NCBI RefSeq assembly: GCF_041679265.1
Contig: NZ_JBGFSM010000005.1
Location: 186,001-250,000, forward strand
Reading direction: 5' to 3'
DNA from: Autumnicola sp041679265
Lineage (GTDB): Bacteria; Bacteroidota; Bacteroidia; Flavobacteriales; Flavobacteriaceae
DNA length: 64,000 nucleotides
Shown: positions 24,060 through 32,618 of the stretch, in pieces
Layout of the letters: every line of letters starts with the position of its first letter
Numbering within the stretch: position 1 is the stretch's first letter
Translations under genes and position numbers: made by a program
The notes under the pieces: model-generated
What the model saw: only the letters and a program-made list of their open reading frames with translations
What the model was told of the DNA's origin: nothing
Databases searched by the model: none

Positions 24060-24911
24060 ATGAAGAAAATTAAAGCTCCTCAACCGGAACAGGAAAAAGA
24101 AATGTCCTTTTTAGACCACCTGGAAGATCTCAGGTGGCATTTAATTAGGGCAACCCTCTCTGTGGTAATTGCCGCGACACTGGCATTTCTTGCAAAAGAT
24201 TTTATTTTTGATGTGTTGCTGTTTGGACCTAGTAAAGGTGATTTCTTTTCTTATAAGATCTTATGCCATATTTCTCAGGCACTAGGTATAGACAGTGGGT
24301 TTTGCCAGGAAAAGTTGCCTTTTGCCATTCAAAGCCGAACCATGGGCGGACAATTTTCTGCCCATATCTGGACCTCCATAACCGCAGGCTTCATTGTTGC
24401 CTTCCCTTATGTAATTTATGAGTTCTGGAAGTTTGTAGCGCCGGCCATGCGTGAAAATGAAAGGAGGAACGCCAGGGGCTTTATTTTTATTACCTCATTA
24501 CTGTTCTTCCTGGGTGTTGTTTTTGGATATTATGTAATCACTCCTCTTTCTATTAATTTCCTCGGAAAATACCAGGTAAGCGATATGGTGCTTAACCAGT
24601 TTGATCTAAGTAGTTATATAAGCCTGGTAAGGGCTTCGGTACTTGCCAGTGGGTTAATATTTGAACTGCCTATAATTATTTATTTCTTAACGAAAGTAGG
24701 CGTGGTTACGCCGGACTTTCTAAGGACGTACCGGAAATATGCCCTCGTGGTGGTACTCATCGTTTCGGCCATTATTACTCCTCCGGACATTGTAAGCCAG
24801 ATAATTGTGGCAATCCCGGTATTGATTCTGTACGAAGTAAGTATTGTAATCTCCAAGATCATTTATAAACGAGAATTGAAAAATTTAAATAAAAAAGGCT
24901 ATGATCAATAA
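24060..24911 (+). CDS. tatC: Twin-arginine translocase subunit TatC
   Basis: Core receptor of the Tat pathway for folded proteins. The 283-residue product has six membrane helices and the family motifs MSFLDHLEDLRW (about 15-26) and FPYVIYEFWKFVAPAM (about 119-134), with a Bacteroidota-specific insert after the first helix (FGPSKGDFFSYKILCHISQAL). It starts directly after the kdsD stop codon and overlaps the next gene by 11 nt. tatA/tatB are not in the window. Confidence 0.95.
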   Translation: MKKIKAPQPEQEKEMSFLDHLEDLRWHLIRATLSVVIAATLAFLAKDFIFDVLLFGPSKGDFFSYKILCHISQALGIDSGFCQEKLPFAIQSRTMGGQFSAHIWTSITAGFIVAFPYVIYEFWKFVAPAMRENERRNARGFIFITSLLFFLGVVFGYYVITPLSINFLGKYQVSDMVLNQFDLSSYISLVRASVLASGLIFELPIIIYFLTKVGVVTPDFLRTYRKYALVVVLIVSAIITPPDIVSQIIVAIPVLILYEVSIVISKIIYKRELKNLNKKGYDQ

Positions 24912-25254
24912 GGTTGAGGAATTTAATTCCTATCGCCAGCAAATGAATAATAAGATCCTCAGGGAGAACAACAAAGTGCTCAAGAGGATATTTAACCTGG
25001 ATACCAACGCTTTTGCGGAAGGTGCCCTGGATAAAAGAACAAAAGAACTCCTGGGGCTTGTGGCGTCCCTGGTACTGCGATGTGACGACTGCGTGAAGTA
25101 CCACCTGGAAAGCAGTCATAAAGAAAATATTACCAGGGAAGAGGTGATGGAAACGCTTAGCATTGGGACCCTCATTGGGGGGACTATTGTTATCCCCCAT
25201 CTTCGCCGCGCCTTTGAATACTGGGAAGCCCTGGAAGATGCAAAGAATGGTTGA
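24901..25254 (+). CDS. Carboxymuconolactone decarboxylase / AhpD-like protein
   Basis: A 117-residue all-helical protein with the CMD family layout and a CxxC pair in LRCDDCVKYHLESS (about 59-72), the AhpD-like redox motif followed by His. It is likely a thiol peroxidase or a general small redox protein; decarboxylase activity is not implied. It overlaps tatC by 11 nt, so translation is probably coupled. A tandem 7-nt repeat begins at its stop codon. Confidence 0.85.
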   Translation: MINKVEEFNSYRQQMNNKILRENNKVLKRIFNLDTNAFAEGALDKRTKELLGLVASLVLRCDDCVKYHLESSHKENITREEVMETLSIGTLIGGTIVIPHLRRAFEYWEALEDAKNG

Positions 25255-25361
25255 AGGTTTAAGGTTTAAGGTTTAAAGTTTAAGGTTTAAGGTTTAAGGT
25301 TTAAGGTTTAAGGTTTAAGGTTTAAGGTTTAAGGTTTAAGGTTTAAGGTTTAAGGTTTAAG
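25254..25361 (+). repeat. Tandem heptamer array (AAGGTTT)n, about 15 copies, running into the gap
   Basis: About 15.4 copies of AAGGTTT with one variant unit (AAAGTTT near 25268-25274). The first base overlaps the stop codon of the CMD gene. The array ends at a 100-N gap and GTTTAA follows the gap, so the true array is longer. The same heptamer recurs at 37044-37110. Confidence 0.95.
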
Positions 25362-25461
25362 NNNNNNNNNNNNNNNNNNNNNNNNNNNNNNNNNNNNNNN
25401 NNNNNNNNNNNNNNNNNNNNNNNNNNNNNNNNNNNNNNNNNNNNNNNNNNNNNNNNNNNNN
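25362..25461. other. Assembly gap (100 N)
   Basis: Exactly 100 unresolved bases, the conventional size for a gap of unknown length, entered from the heptamer array on the left and left with GTTTAATTTA. The repeat is the likely cause of the break. Confidence 0.98.
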
Positions 25462-25482
25462 GTTTAATTTATATAAATTAAG

Positions 25483-25629
25483 ATGGACAAGGGGAAAGTT
25501 TTGAAAAAGTTTGGAGGAATTTTTGCTACAGTGAATAAAAAACCGTTAAACCTTGCTTATATCTGGAAAGAAACGGATAGAAATCTACCGGTTTCCCAGA
25601 AAATACAACCAAGCACCGGCATTAAATAA
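25483..25629 (+). CDS. Possible 48-residue small protein upstream of lptB
   Basis: An ATG-initiated frame reads MDKGKVLKKFGGIFATVNKK and ends with TAA 5 nt before the lptB ATG. The product is basic and not recognised. The tight spacing to lptB and the absence of the usual intergenic repeats favour a coupled small gene; it could also be the tail of a longer gene interrupted by the assembly gap, since the frame upstream cannot be followed. Confidence 0.35.
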   Translation: MDKGKVLKKFGGIFATVNKKPLNLAYIWKETDRNLPVSQKIQPSTGIK

Positions 25630-25634
25630 ACAAA

Positions 25635-26375
25635 ATGAAATTACGCGCTGATAATCTTATTAAGACCTATAAAGGCAGATCTGTTGTAAAAGGAATCTCC
25701 CTTGAAGTAAACCAGGGAGAAATTGTAGGATTACTTGGCCCAAACGGAGCCGGTAAAACCACTTCTTTCTATATGATTGTGGGCTTAATTAAACCCAACA
25801 GCGGAGACATTATCCTGGATAAAGTGAATATTACCAAATACCCAATGTACAAACGCGCGCAAAACGGCATTGGCTATCTTGCGCAGGAGGCTTCGGTATT
25901 CAGGAAACTTAGCATTGAAGACAATATTATGAGCGTGCTGGAACTTACCAGCCTTTCCAAAAAAGAACGGCAGCTTAAAATGGAATCGCTAATTGAGGAA
26001 TTCGGCTTAAACCATATCCGGAAAAACCGCGGAGACCTTTTAAGCGGCGGGGAACGCCGTAGAACAGAAATTGCCCGTGCTCTGGCCACAGATCCTAAAT
26101 TTATTCTTTTAGATGAACCCTTTGCAGGAGTGGATCCTGTAGCGGTGGAAGATATTCAGCGGATTGTAGCACAGCTAAAAAATAAAAATATCGGTATCCT
26201 TATTACCGATCATAACGTACAGGAAACCCTGGCAATTACAGACCGCACCTACCTTATGTTTGAAGGTTCTATCCTTAAACACGGGCAACCTGAAGAACTG
26301 GCTGAAGATGAAATGGTGAGAAAAGTTTATCTGGGCAAAAACTTCGAACTTCGGAAAAAGAAAATTTTTGAATAG
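25635..26375 (+). CDS. lptB: LPS export ABC transporter ATPase LptB
   Basis: ATPase that powers lipopolysaccharide extraction by LptFG. The 246-residue product has Walker A GPNGAGKTTS (about 36-45), Q-loop LAQEASVFRKL, signature LSGGERRR (about 137-144), Walker B FILLDEPFAGVD (about 155-166) and the H-loop ITDHNV. Length matches LptB (about 240). It follows kdsD-tatC on the same strand beyond the gap; LptF/LptG are not nearby, as is normal. Confidence 0.95.
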   Translation: MKLRADNLIKTYKGRSVVKGISLEVNQGEIVGLLGPNGAGKTTSFYMIVGLIKPNSGDIILDKVNITKYPMYKRAQNGIGYLAQEASVFRKLSIEDNIMSVLELTSLSKKERQLKMESLIEEFGLNHIRKNRGDLLSGGERRRTEIARALATDPKFILLDEPFAGVDPVAVEDIQRIVAQLKNKNIGILITDHNVQETLAITDRTYLMFEGSILKHGQPEELAEDEMVRKVYLGKNFELRKKKIFE

Positions 26376-26551
26376 AAATTTTCTTCAAGGTGGTTTTCTG
26401 GCCAATAAATCTGGGAAAATTAAAACACTTAAAAGAGGCCGAAAAAGGCTTAAATTCTATAGAAAATTGAAAACTTCTGGCCTTGCCTGTGGAATCCTTA
26501 AATTGAGATCTCCCATATTCCATTACACATTTAGCAACAATAATCATAAAG

Positions 26552-27148
26552 TTATTGCTTTTCAGGTTCAACCGGCGTGATCATGATATGGGATCTATGG
26601 GTGTTGGCATCCATTAACCATGGCATGCCGGGAGCTTGTGGTGTAGTTGGCAGGCCGGTACTTTCTGCCGTCATGTACGGCTTATAAAGCACATAGCGCA
26701 TAAAGCCGTTCTTGAGTTCGCCGGTTTCACGATTATAGTCTTTTTCCTGTCCTGAAAAAACGTATAACATGGCTGGTTCAGAGGGCATTTTTAGTTTTCC
26801 CGAATCAATTTCGTTTTTCCTGGTATCCCGTTTTTCATTCAGGTTTTTGCCTTCGGCAGCCAATTCCCGCCCACGTGCCATAAAAGGTTCTAATGCTATG
26901 CCATAACACGCCACACTTATCCCGCCCTTGTCTGGATCGTCTGCAATGCAGATTATCTCATTGGTTCCCTGCCGCAAAGTCACCAGTTCCCCATCTTCAT
27001 TATAACCCAAAACTTTAGCACCATCGCGAAACATTTCGGGTGCCGCCATCACTGCCGTCTTTATCTGGACTTCTGCAGGCAAGATTTCATTTTGTGCAAA
27101 AGCAGCCAACTTCCCTAAAACAAAAACAAGAAGTATTAATTTTTTCAT
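26552..27148 (-). CDS. Secreted protein of unknown function
   Basis: A 198-residue protein with a signal peptide (MKKLILLVFVLGKLAAFAQ, cleavage after about residue 19). The mature part has AEVQIKTAVMAAPEMFRDGAK, ICIADDP, and a C-terminal YKPYMTAES...PMPW-like Pro-rich region ending THRSHIMITPVEPEKQ. I do not recognise the family. It is convergent with lptB across 176 nt and is followed by the divergent-side pssA gene; no functional clue from neighbours. Confidence 0.7.
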   Translation of the reverse strand: MKKLILLVFVLGKLAAFAQNEILPAEVQIKTAVMAAPEMFRDGAKVLGYNEDGELVTLRQGTNEIICIADDPDKGGISVACYGIALEPFMARGRELAAEGKNLNEKRDTRKNEIDSGKLKMPSEPAMLYVFSGQEKDYNRETGELKNGFMRYVLYKPYMTAESTGLPTTPQAPGMPWLMDANTHRSHIMITPVEPEKQ

Positions 27149-27356
27149 AACTAAGACCTTTTCAAATAAGCCTTAATTTACAAAGATTCCTCAAAATCAG
27201 GTGTTAAACTGTCAACCATAATTTCCTAAGAGTCCCTAAGCTTTTGATTTATAGGTCAATCCCAATGCAGTAAAACTGGCTGTTATATGTTCAGAAATTA
27301 TATATGACAATCTAAATTTTATCGCAAAATTTCTTCATGAATAGAAAAAGCCTGGC

Positions 27357-28121
27357 TTAAGCAATTGCAGCCTTCTGATCTCCAAAGATCAGCGAGAGCA
27401 GGACGTAACTTACAATAATAACTGGAATTGCCGCAAATTGCAGTAAGATCACCAGCACCAGACATAAGAGAATAAATAAATACCTCAATTTATTATTCTG
27501 AAAAGACCAGTCTGAAAACTTCAGGGCGAACAATTTTATTTCAGCATTTAAGAAATAACAGCTCAACAGCGTTAGGCCAATCAGAAACCATTCATTTAAA
27601 ATAAAAGAAGAAACAAATTCTCCCGGCTGGTAAGTGAGGATCAATGGCAAACTAAGGATAAGTAAAGCATTGGCAGGAGTAGGAAGGCCAATAAAAGAAT
27701 CTGTCTGCCGGTCATCTACATTAAATTTTGCCAACCGGTAGGCTGATGCCAAAGTAATTAATAATCCAAGGAGGGCAATATTATTGAAATCCCATTCCAA
27801 AAAAGAACTATCGGCAGTCCATTCCGTAGAAATTTCGTGTGATGGGCCAGGTAATGCCTTGTTCAGCATCTGGTACATTACAATTCCCGGCACTACCCCG
27901 CTGGTAACGGCATCTGCAAGGGAATCCAGCTGCAGCCCCACCTCGCTTTTAACATCCAGGGCACGCGCTGCGAGTCCGTCAAAAAAATCAAAAAATATTC
28001 CAAGTGCCACAAAGGCGGCTGCCATTATCAGGTGCCCCTGCACGGCAAATAATACGGCAATGCTTCCGCTTAAAAGGTTTAACAGAGTGATGAGATTTGG
28101 GATATGCTTCTTTATGGCCAT
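27357..28121 (-). CDS. pssA: CDP-diacylglycerol-serine O-phosphatidyltransferase
   Basis: Makes phosphatidylserine, the precursor of phosphatidylethanolamine. The 254-residue product is a polytopic CDP-alcohol phosphatidyltransferase with the signature D45-F-F-D48-G-L-A-A-R53 ... G62 ... D66 ... D70, and about seven hydrophobic segments. The opening HIPNLITLLNLLSGSIAV is typical of bacterial PssA. It is divergent from lnt across a 410-nt repeat-rich spacer. Confidence 0.92.
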   Translation of the reverse strand: MAIKKHIPNLITLLNLLSGSIAVLFAVQGHLIMAAAFVALGIFFDFFDGLAARALDVKSEVGLQLDSLADAVTSGVVPGIVMYQMLNKALPGPSHEISTEWTADSSFLEWDFNNIALLGLLITLASAYRLAKFNVDDRQTDSFIGLPTPANALLILSLPLILTYQPGEFVSSFILNEWFLIGLTLLSCYFLNAEIKLFALKFSDWSFQNNKLRYLFILLCLVLVILLQFAAIPVIIVSYVLLSLIFGDQKAAIA

Positions 28122-28531
28122 ATTAATTTTTATATGAAGATACTAAAGTAAGAATAAATATGAAGTTGGAAGTACGAGGTGAGAAGTACGAGGTTTGAAG
28201 TTGGAAATTTTCAACTTTTCATTTCACTTCTAACTTTTTAATTCCCACTTCTACTTTCTAATCTCAAACTTCCAAACAACCACCCCGGCCTACGGCCACC
28301 CTGCCCGACGGGGTCATTCAGGCGGGCCCTCCTTAGAAAGTAGGGGAGCATTTTCCCTACAGATTATAGATTTTTCATCTTTTAATGTAATTAATTTCAC
28401 TTTCCACTCTTCACTTTTCACTCTTCACTATTTTAACTTTTAACCTTACGCTTATAAATTTAGTTTCCTATTTTTGAAGTGTCGGCAATACAATTGTCGT
28501 CTTTTTCCTGATTTATTTGTAAAATTTCAAA
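28122..28531. other. Divergent pssA-lnt spacer made of phased repeats and a GC-rich palindrome
   Basis: Three blocks are visible. Bases 28162-28275 are 7-nt-phased words, first GAAGTTG/GAAGTAC/GAGGTGA, then their complements (ACTTCTA, ACTTCCA), so the block can fold into a long imperfect hairpin centred near 28205. Bases 28280-28348 are a GC-rich dispersed repeat (CACCCCGGCCTACGGCCACC). Bases 28395-28446 are TTTCACT-type heptamers. The lnt -7 box follows at 28469. Confidence 0.65.
28469..28476 (+). promoter_or_regulatory. Candidate -7 box for lnt
   Basis: TATTTTTG matches TAnnTTTG exactly, 55 nt before the lnt ATG. No convincing -33 TTTG is present 17-23 nt upstream. Confidence 0.4.
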
Positions 28532-30118
28532 ATGAAACAAATTGCTTACGCGGTTTTAAGCGGACTGCTCCTTGCCCTGGGCTGGCCTACTTACGGTTTC
28601 CCTTTTTTACTCTTTGTAGCCTTTATACCGCTGCTTTTCGCCGAATTTCAAATCAGGAATTTTTCTAAAAATTGGGTAAAATTGAAAGTCTTTGGGGCGG
28701 CTTATCTTACATTTTTTATCTGGAACCTTATTACCACTTACTGGATCTATTTTTCCACGCCTTTTGGCGGTGCTTTTGCGATTCTCGCCAATTCCCTGTT
28801 GATGAGCATAGTTTTTCTAATCTATCACCTTGTTGCCAAACGCACAGGTTTCTCGGCATCTGCCACCTTCCTGGCCAGTTTCTGGATGGTTTTTGAGCAA
28901 ATCCACCTCAACTGGGATTTTTCCTGGCCATGGCTTAACCTGGGCAACGGATTTTCTGAATATCACAATCTTATTCAGTGGTATGAATATACGGGTACTT
29001 TTGGCGGCACGCTCTGGGTCTGGCTGGCCAATATTGCTGTTTTTAAAGCCCTGCTTCTTTATAAGGAATATAAAGACAAAGCGATTATTTACCGTGGAGT
29101 GGTAAAACTGCTGCTAATTTTGGCAGTTCCAATAGCGCTTTCTTATTTGATAAGATACAACTATGAGATGCCGGCCAAAAAGATGGAGGCGGTAATCTTG
29201 CAGCCTAACATCAACCCTTACACGGAAAAATATAATACCACCGATACCCGCATTGGAGAACTGCTGATGGATTTGAGCCGGGAAAAGGTATCTGATTCTA
29301 CCGCATTAGTTGTTGCCCCGGAAACCGTTTTTGCCGATGGCACGGTTTTATCGGAATTTGAAAATTCTGAAGCTGCTTTTTTTGGAAGGCAGCTGGTTAG
29401 AAAACATAATAACCTCAGCTTTCTTGGCGGAATTTCCTTTTACCAGCGCTTTAGTGACCCTGCGCTGGTAAAACCTCAAAGCAACCAGATTGGGGTTAAT
29501 GACTGGTATGATGACTATAATTCGGCATTTTTAATCAGCAATCTTAAGCCGGCGCAGCTTTATCATAAATCCAAACTTGTGGTTGGCGTGGAGAATTTCC
29601 CCTATCAAAGCCTTTTAAGGCCAATTTTAGGAGATATCATGATAGACCTGGGCGGAACCGTAGCCATGAAAACCACCCAGCCGGAGCGGGAAGTTTTTCA
29701 GCTGGATAATGGCGCATTTACTGCTCCTATCATCTGCTATGAATCGGTTTACGGAGAATATGTAACGGGATATGTTCGCAATGGCGCCCAATTTCTTACC
29801 ATTATCACTAATGATGCCTGGTGGGGCGATACGCAGGGGCATAAGCAGCATCTTAGTTACGCCAGGCTAAGGGCAATTGAGACCAGAAAAGCTGTGGTAA
29901 GAAGTGCAAACACGGGGATCTCTGCTTTTATTAACCCATTGGGGGATATAGAAAAAAGCCTGGGTTATGAAAAAAGGGGAAGCCTAAAGCAGGAAATTGT
30001 CCTGAATGATGAGCAAACTTTTTATGTAAAATATGGTAATTATATCGCCAGGATCGCTCAATTTCTCGCTTTGTTCATCTTCCTGTTCGCTATGGTTAAG
30101 TACAGGAGAAAACGCTAG
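28532..30118 (+). CDS. lnt: Apolipoprotein N-acyltransferase
   Basis: Adds the third acyl chain to lipoproteins in the inner membrane. The 528-residue product has N-terminal membrane helices (about 1-210) and a periplasmic nitrilase domain with the triad E264 (APETVF), K348 (HKSKLV) and C402 (IICYESVYG), plus a final membrane helix. Length fits Lnt (about 510-540). It is convergent with the polysaccharide locus across the repeat array. Confidence 0.94.
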   Translation: MKQIAYAVLSGLLLALGWPTYGFPFLLFVAFIPLLFAEFQIRNFSKNWVKLKVFGAAYLTFFIWNLITTYWIYFSTPFGGAFAILANSLLMSIVFLIYHLVAKRTGFSASATFLASFWMVFEQIHLNWDFSWPWLNLGNGFSEYHNLIQWYEYTGTFGGTLWVWLANIAVFKALLLYKEYKDKAIIYRGVVKLLLILAVPIALSYLIRYNYEMPAKKMEAVILQPNINPYTEKYNTTDTRIGELLMDLSREKVSDSTALVVAPETVFADGTVLSEFENSEAAFFGRQLVRKHNNLSFLGGISFYQRFSDPALVKPQSNQIGVNDWYDDYNSAFLISNLKPAQLYHKSKLVVGVENFPYQSLLRPILGDIMIDLGGTVAMKTTQPEREVFQLDNGAFTAPIICYESVYGEYVTGYVRNGAQFLTIITNDAWWGDTQGHKQHLSYARLRAIETRKAVVRSANTGISAFINPLGDIEKSLGYEKRGSLKQEIVLNDEQTFYVKYGNYIARIAQFLALFIFLFAMVKYRRKR

Positions 30119-30140
30119 TGGTAGCCTGTAGTCGTTAGAC

Positions 30141-30262
30141 TGGAGACTAGAGACTGGAGATTGGAGATTGGAGATTGGAGATTGGAGATTGGAGATTGGA
30201 GATTGTAAGTTCAATGGTATTTATTCATCTGATAATTGATAATTGTTTATTGTTTATTGTTT
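30141..30262 (+). repeat. Tandem heptamers (GGAGATT)n and (TTGTTTA)n
   Basis: Bases 30156-30204 are seven perfect GGAGATT units preceded by degenerate GGAGACT/AGAGACT. Bases 30222-30262 continue as CTGATAA, TTGATAA, TTGTTTA, TTGTTTA, TTGTTTT. Both keep the 7-nt step. They begin 22 nt after the lnt stop codon. Confidence 0.9.
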
Positions 30263-30267
30263 TTCAA

Positions 30268-31163
30268 TATTTCCCCGCAAACCACGCAGATTAGCGCAGA
30301 ATCTATTTTGAGGGTGAATTATAAATCATAGGCTCCTAACCCATAACACACAACTCACAAATTTTTCAAATTCCCACTTTTCACTATTCACTATTCACTT
30401 TTCACTCTTCACTTATTTCCCCGCAAACCACGCAGATTAGCGCAGAATCTATTTTGAGGGTAAATTCTAAATCATATGCTCCCAACCGATAACAGACAAC
30501 TCATAACTTTTTCAACTCCCACTTTTCACTATTCACTATTCACTTTTCACTCTTCACTCTTCACTTATTTCCCCGCAAACCACGCAGATTAGCGCAGAAT
30601 CTATTTTGAGGCTGAATTCTAAATCGTAGGCTCCAAACCAATAACACACAACTCATAACTTTTTCAACTCCCACTATTCACCTTTCACTATTCACTATTC
30701 ACTTTTCGCTTTTCACTTTTCACTTATTTCCCCGCAAACCATCCAGATTAGCGCAGAATCCATTTTAAGGGTGAATTCTAAATATAGGCTCCAAACCGAT
30801 AACAGACAACTCATAACTTTTTCAACTTCCCACTTTTCACTATTCACTTTTCGCTTTTCACTATTCACCTTTCACTTATTTCCCCGCAGACCATGCAGAT
30901 TAGCACAGAATCCAATTTGAGGGTGAATTCTAAATATAGGCTCCTAACCCATAACACACAACTCATAACTTTTTCAACTCCCACTTTTCACTATTCACTA
31001 TTCACTATTCACTTTTCACTTATTTCCCCGCAGACCATGCAGATTAGCACAGAATCCATTTTGAGGGTGAATTCTAAATCATAGGCTCCTAACCAATAAC
31101 ACACAACTCACAAATTTTTCAACTTCCCACCTTTCACTATTCACTATTCACTTTTCTAACTTC
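30268..31163. repeat. Six-copy tandem array with ~150-bp unit
   Basis: Copies start at 30268, 30414, 30566, 30725, 30877 and 31021 (steps of 146, 152, 159, 152 and 144 bp). Each begins TATTTCCCCGCARACCA, runs through a GATTAGCRCAGAATC segment and AATTCTAAAT, and ends in 7-nt words (AACCCAT, AACACAC, AACTCAT, then TTCACTA/TTCACTT). Length differences come from the number of TTCACTN heptamers. It fills the space between the convergent lnt and polysaccharide operons. No coding potential. Confidence 0.93.
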
Positions 31164-31187
31164 CAACTTCCAACTTCAAACTTCCAA

Positions 31188-32582
31188 TTATTGTCCTCTA
31201 AAGAACAAAACCGTACTGCAGGTTTTCAGCAGAATATTAAGGTCCAGGAAAAGTCCGCGGTGTTTAATATAGTAAAGATCGTACTGAAGTTTTTCCAGGC
31301 TATCGGTATGGGAGGTGCCGTAATTAGCCATTACCTGCGCCCAACCTGTTAATCCGGGTTTTATCACATGCCTGGTTTCATAAAAAGGAATTATTTGAGA
31401 CAATTCTTTTACAAAAACAGGGCGTTCCGGCCTTGGGCCTATAATGCTCATATCCCCTTTCAGCACATTATAGAACTGCGGAATTTCATCTAACCTGGCT
31501 CTCCTTAAAAACTTGCCGAAGGCGGTAATACGGTAATCATTTTTCTGGGCATATTGGGGGCCGCTATGTTCCGCATCATGCCTCATGGTCCTCAATTTTA
31601 AAATTTTAAAAATATAACCGTGTTTTCCCACTCTTTCCTGCGAATAAAATAACCTGCCCCGGTTCGCCAGCATATTCCCCACAAGAATAAATGGGAGAAG
31701 CAGCAATCCAAATGTGATTCCTGCTATTGAAATAAGGATATCAAAAAACCGAAACACCAGGGTATAGAACTTGTTGGAATGATTTCGGCTAAAAGGGAAA
31801 TACCGGTAAAAATCTTTATCTACATTTTCAACCGGAATCCGCTGCGTTAATTCTTCATAAACCTGCGTATAATCCTTAATAGGAAAACCTGTGGTGAGCA
31901 GTTCATACAACTTGTTATAAAGTGGAAGCATGAGGCCTTTACGATACGCGCTGGCGACTACAATTTCACTAATATGGTTTTCAGAAATAATACCAGGAAG
32001 TTCATCTACATGAAATTCTTTTAGATGATGCGTATCGAGCCCGGCTTTAACCTGGTTATCTGTATTGATAAATCCCACAATATGGTAATTAGGATCGGTT
32101 TTTTGAAGGGCTTCCACAATCAGTTTGATATCAAAGGAATCTCCCACCACCAAAACCCTTTTATAAAACCTGGGGGTAGAGATCAAATTGATGTACGCCA
32201 GCCTCCACATTAGCAAAGCCAGGGCAATAGAAAGAAAAAAGAACAGGATCTGCAGGCGGTTTTCCGGCAGGCTTGGCGTATAAAACGGGGTAAGCATGTA
32301 GAATAAAACGGTAGTGGAAGTGGTTAAGATCACATTTTTAAGCACGCTTTCTATCCTGCTGGCCTTCTGAAGATCATAAAGTTCGAAAACGGTCGCAAAG
32401 AAATTCAGGAAAATAACCAGGACCAGTGTCCAGATCCAATACTGGGAATCTATCCGGAAATAATCAAATTGAAAGATGATCCCTACGATGCTGAGGGTAA
32501 GTAAAACTATGATATTGTCAAATAACCGCAGAAGGATCCTGCGTTCGGAAATTTCAAAATGAACTAATGGTTTATCAGACAT
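31188..32582 (-). CDS. Undecaprenyl-phosphate sugar phosphotransferase (WcaJ/PglC-type initiating enzyme)
   Basis: Starts repeat-unit assembly by moving a sugar-1-phosphate to undecaprenyl phosphate. The 464-residue product has four to five N-terminal membrane helices (about 17-125), a Rossmann-like middle with VLVVGDSFDIKLI, a further helix (about 278-305) and the catalytic domain with KILKLRTMRHDAE, FLRRARLDEIPQFYNVLKGD, IGPRPERP and KPGLTGWAQV. Last gene of the locus and followed by the repeat array. Glucose-1-phosphate is the commonest substrate of this class. Confidence 0.92.
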   Translation of the reverse strand: MSDKPLVHFEISERRILLRLFDNIIVLLTLSIVGIIFQFDYFRIDSQYWIWTLVLVIFLNFFATVFELYDLQKASRIESVLKNVILTTSTTVLFYMLTPFYTPSLPENRLQILFFFLSIALALLMWRLAYINLISTPRFYKRVLVVGDSFDIKLIVEALQKTDPNYHIVGFINTDNQVKAGLDTHHLKEFHVDELPGIISENHISEIVVASAYRKGLMLPLYNKLYELLTTGFPIKDYTQVYEELTQRIPVENVDKDFYRYFPFSRNHSNKFYTLVFRFFDILISIAGITFGLLLLPFILVGNMLANRGRLFYSQERVGKHGYIFKILKLRTMRHDAEHSGPQYAQKNDYRITAFGKFLRRARLDEIPQFYNVLKGDMSIIGPRPERPVFVKELSQIIPFYETRHVIKPGLTGWAQVMANYGTSHTDSLEKLQYDLYYIKHRGLFLDLNILLKTCSTVLFFRGQ

Positions 32583-32618
32583 ATTTACTATTTCAGTCCC
32601 GGGCCTAATATAAAAATT

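Noticed and set aside
25254..25361. Telomere-like repeat (AAGGTTT resembles plant TTTAGGG)
   Set aside because: It is internal, flanked by normal bacterial genes on both sides, recurs inside an operon at 37044, and belongs to a broader 7-nt-period set of words.
26368..26580. 70-codon frame overlapping the end of lptB
   Set aside because: Basic, repeat-free but unlike any protein; it overlaps lptB and the opposite-strand secreted protein gene and looks like chance in AT-rich DNA.
30268..31163. Regularly spaced repeats that could suggest a CRISPR array
   Set aside because: Units are ~150 bp and similar along their whole length, with no unique spacers, no short palindromic direct repeat and no cas genes nearby.
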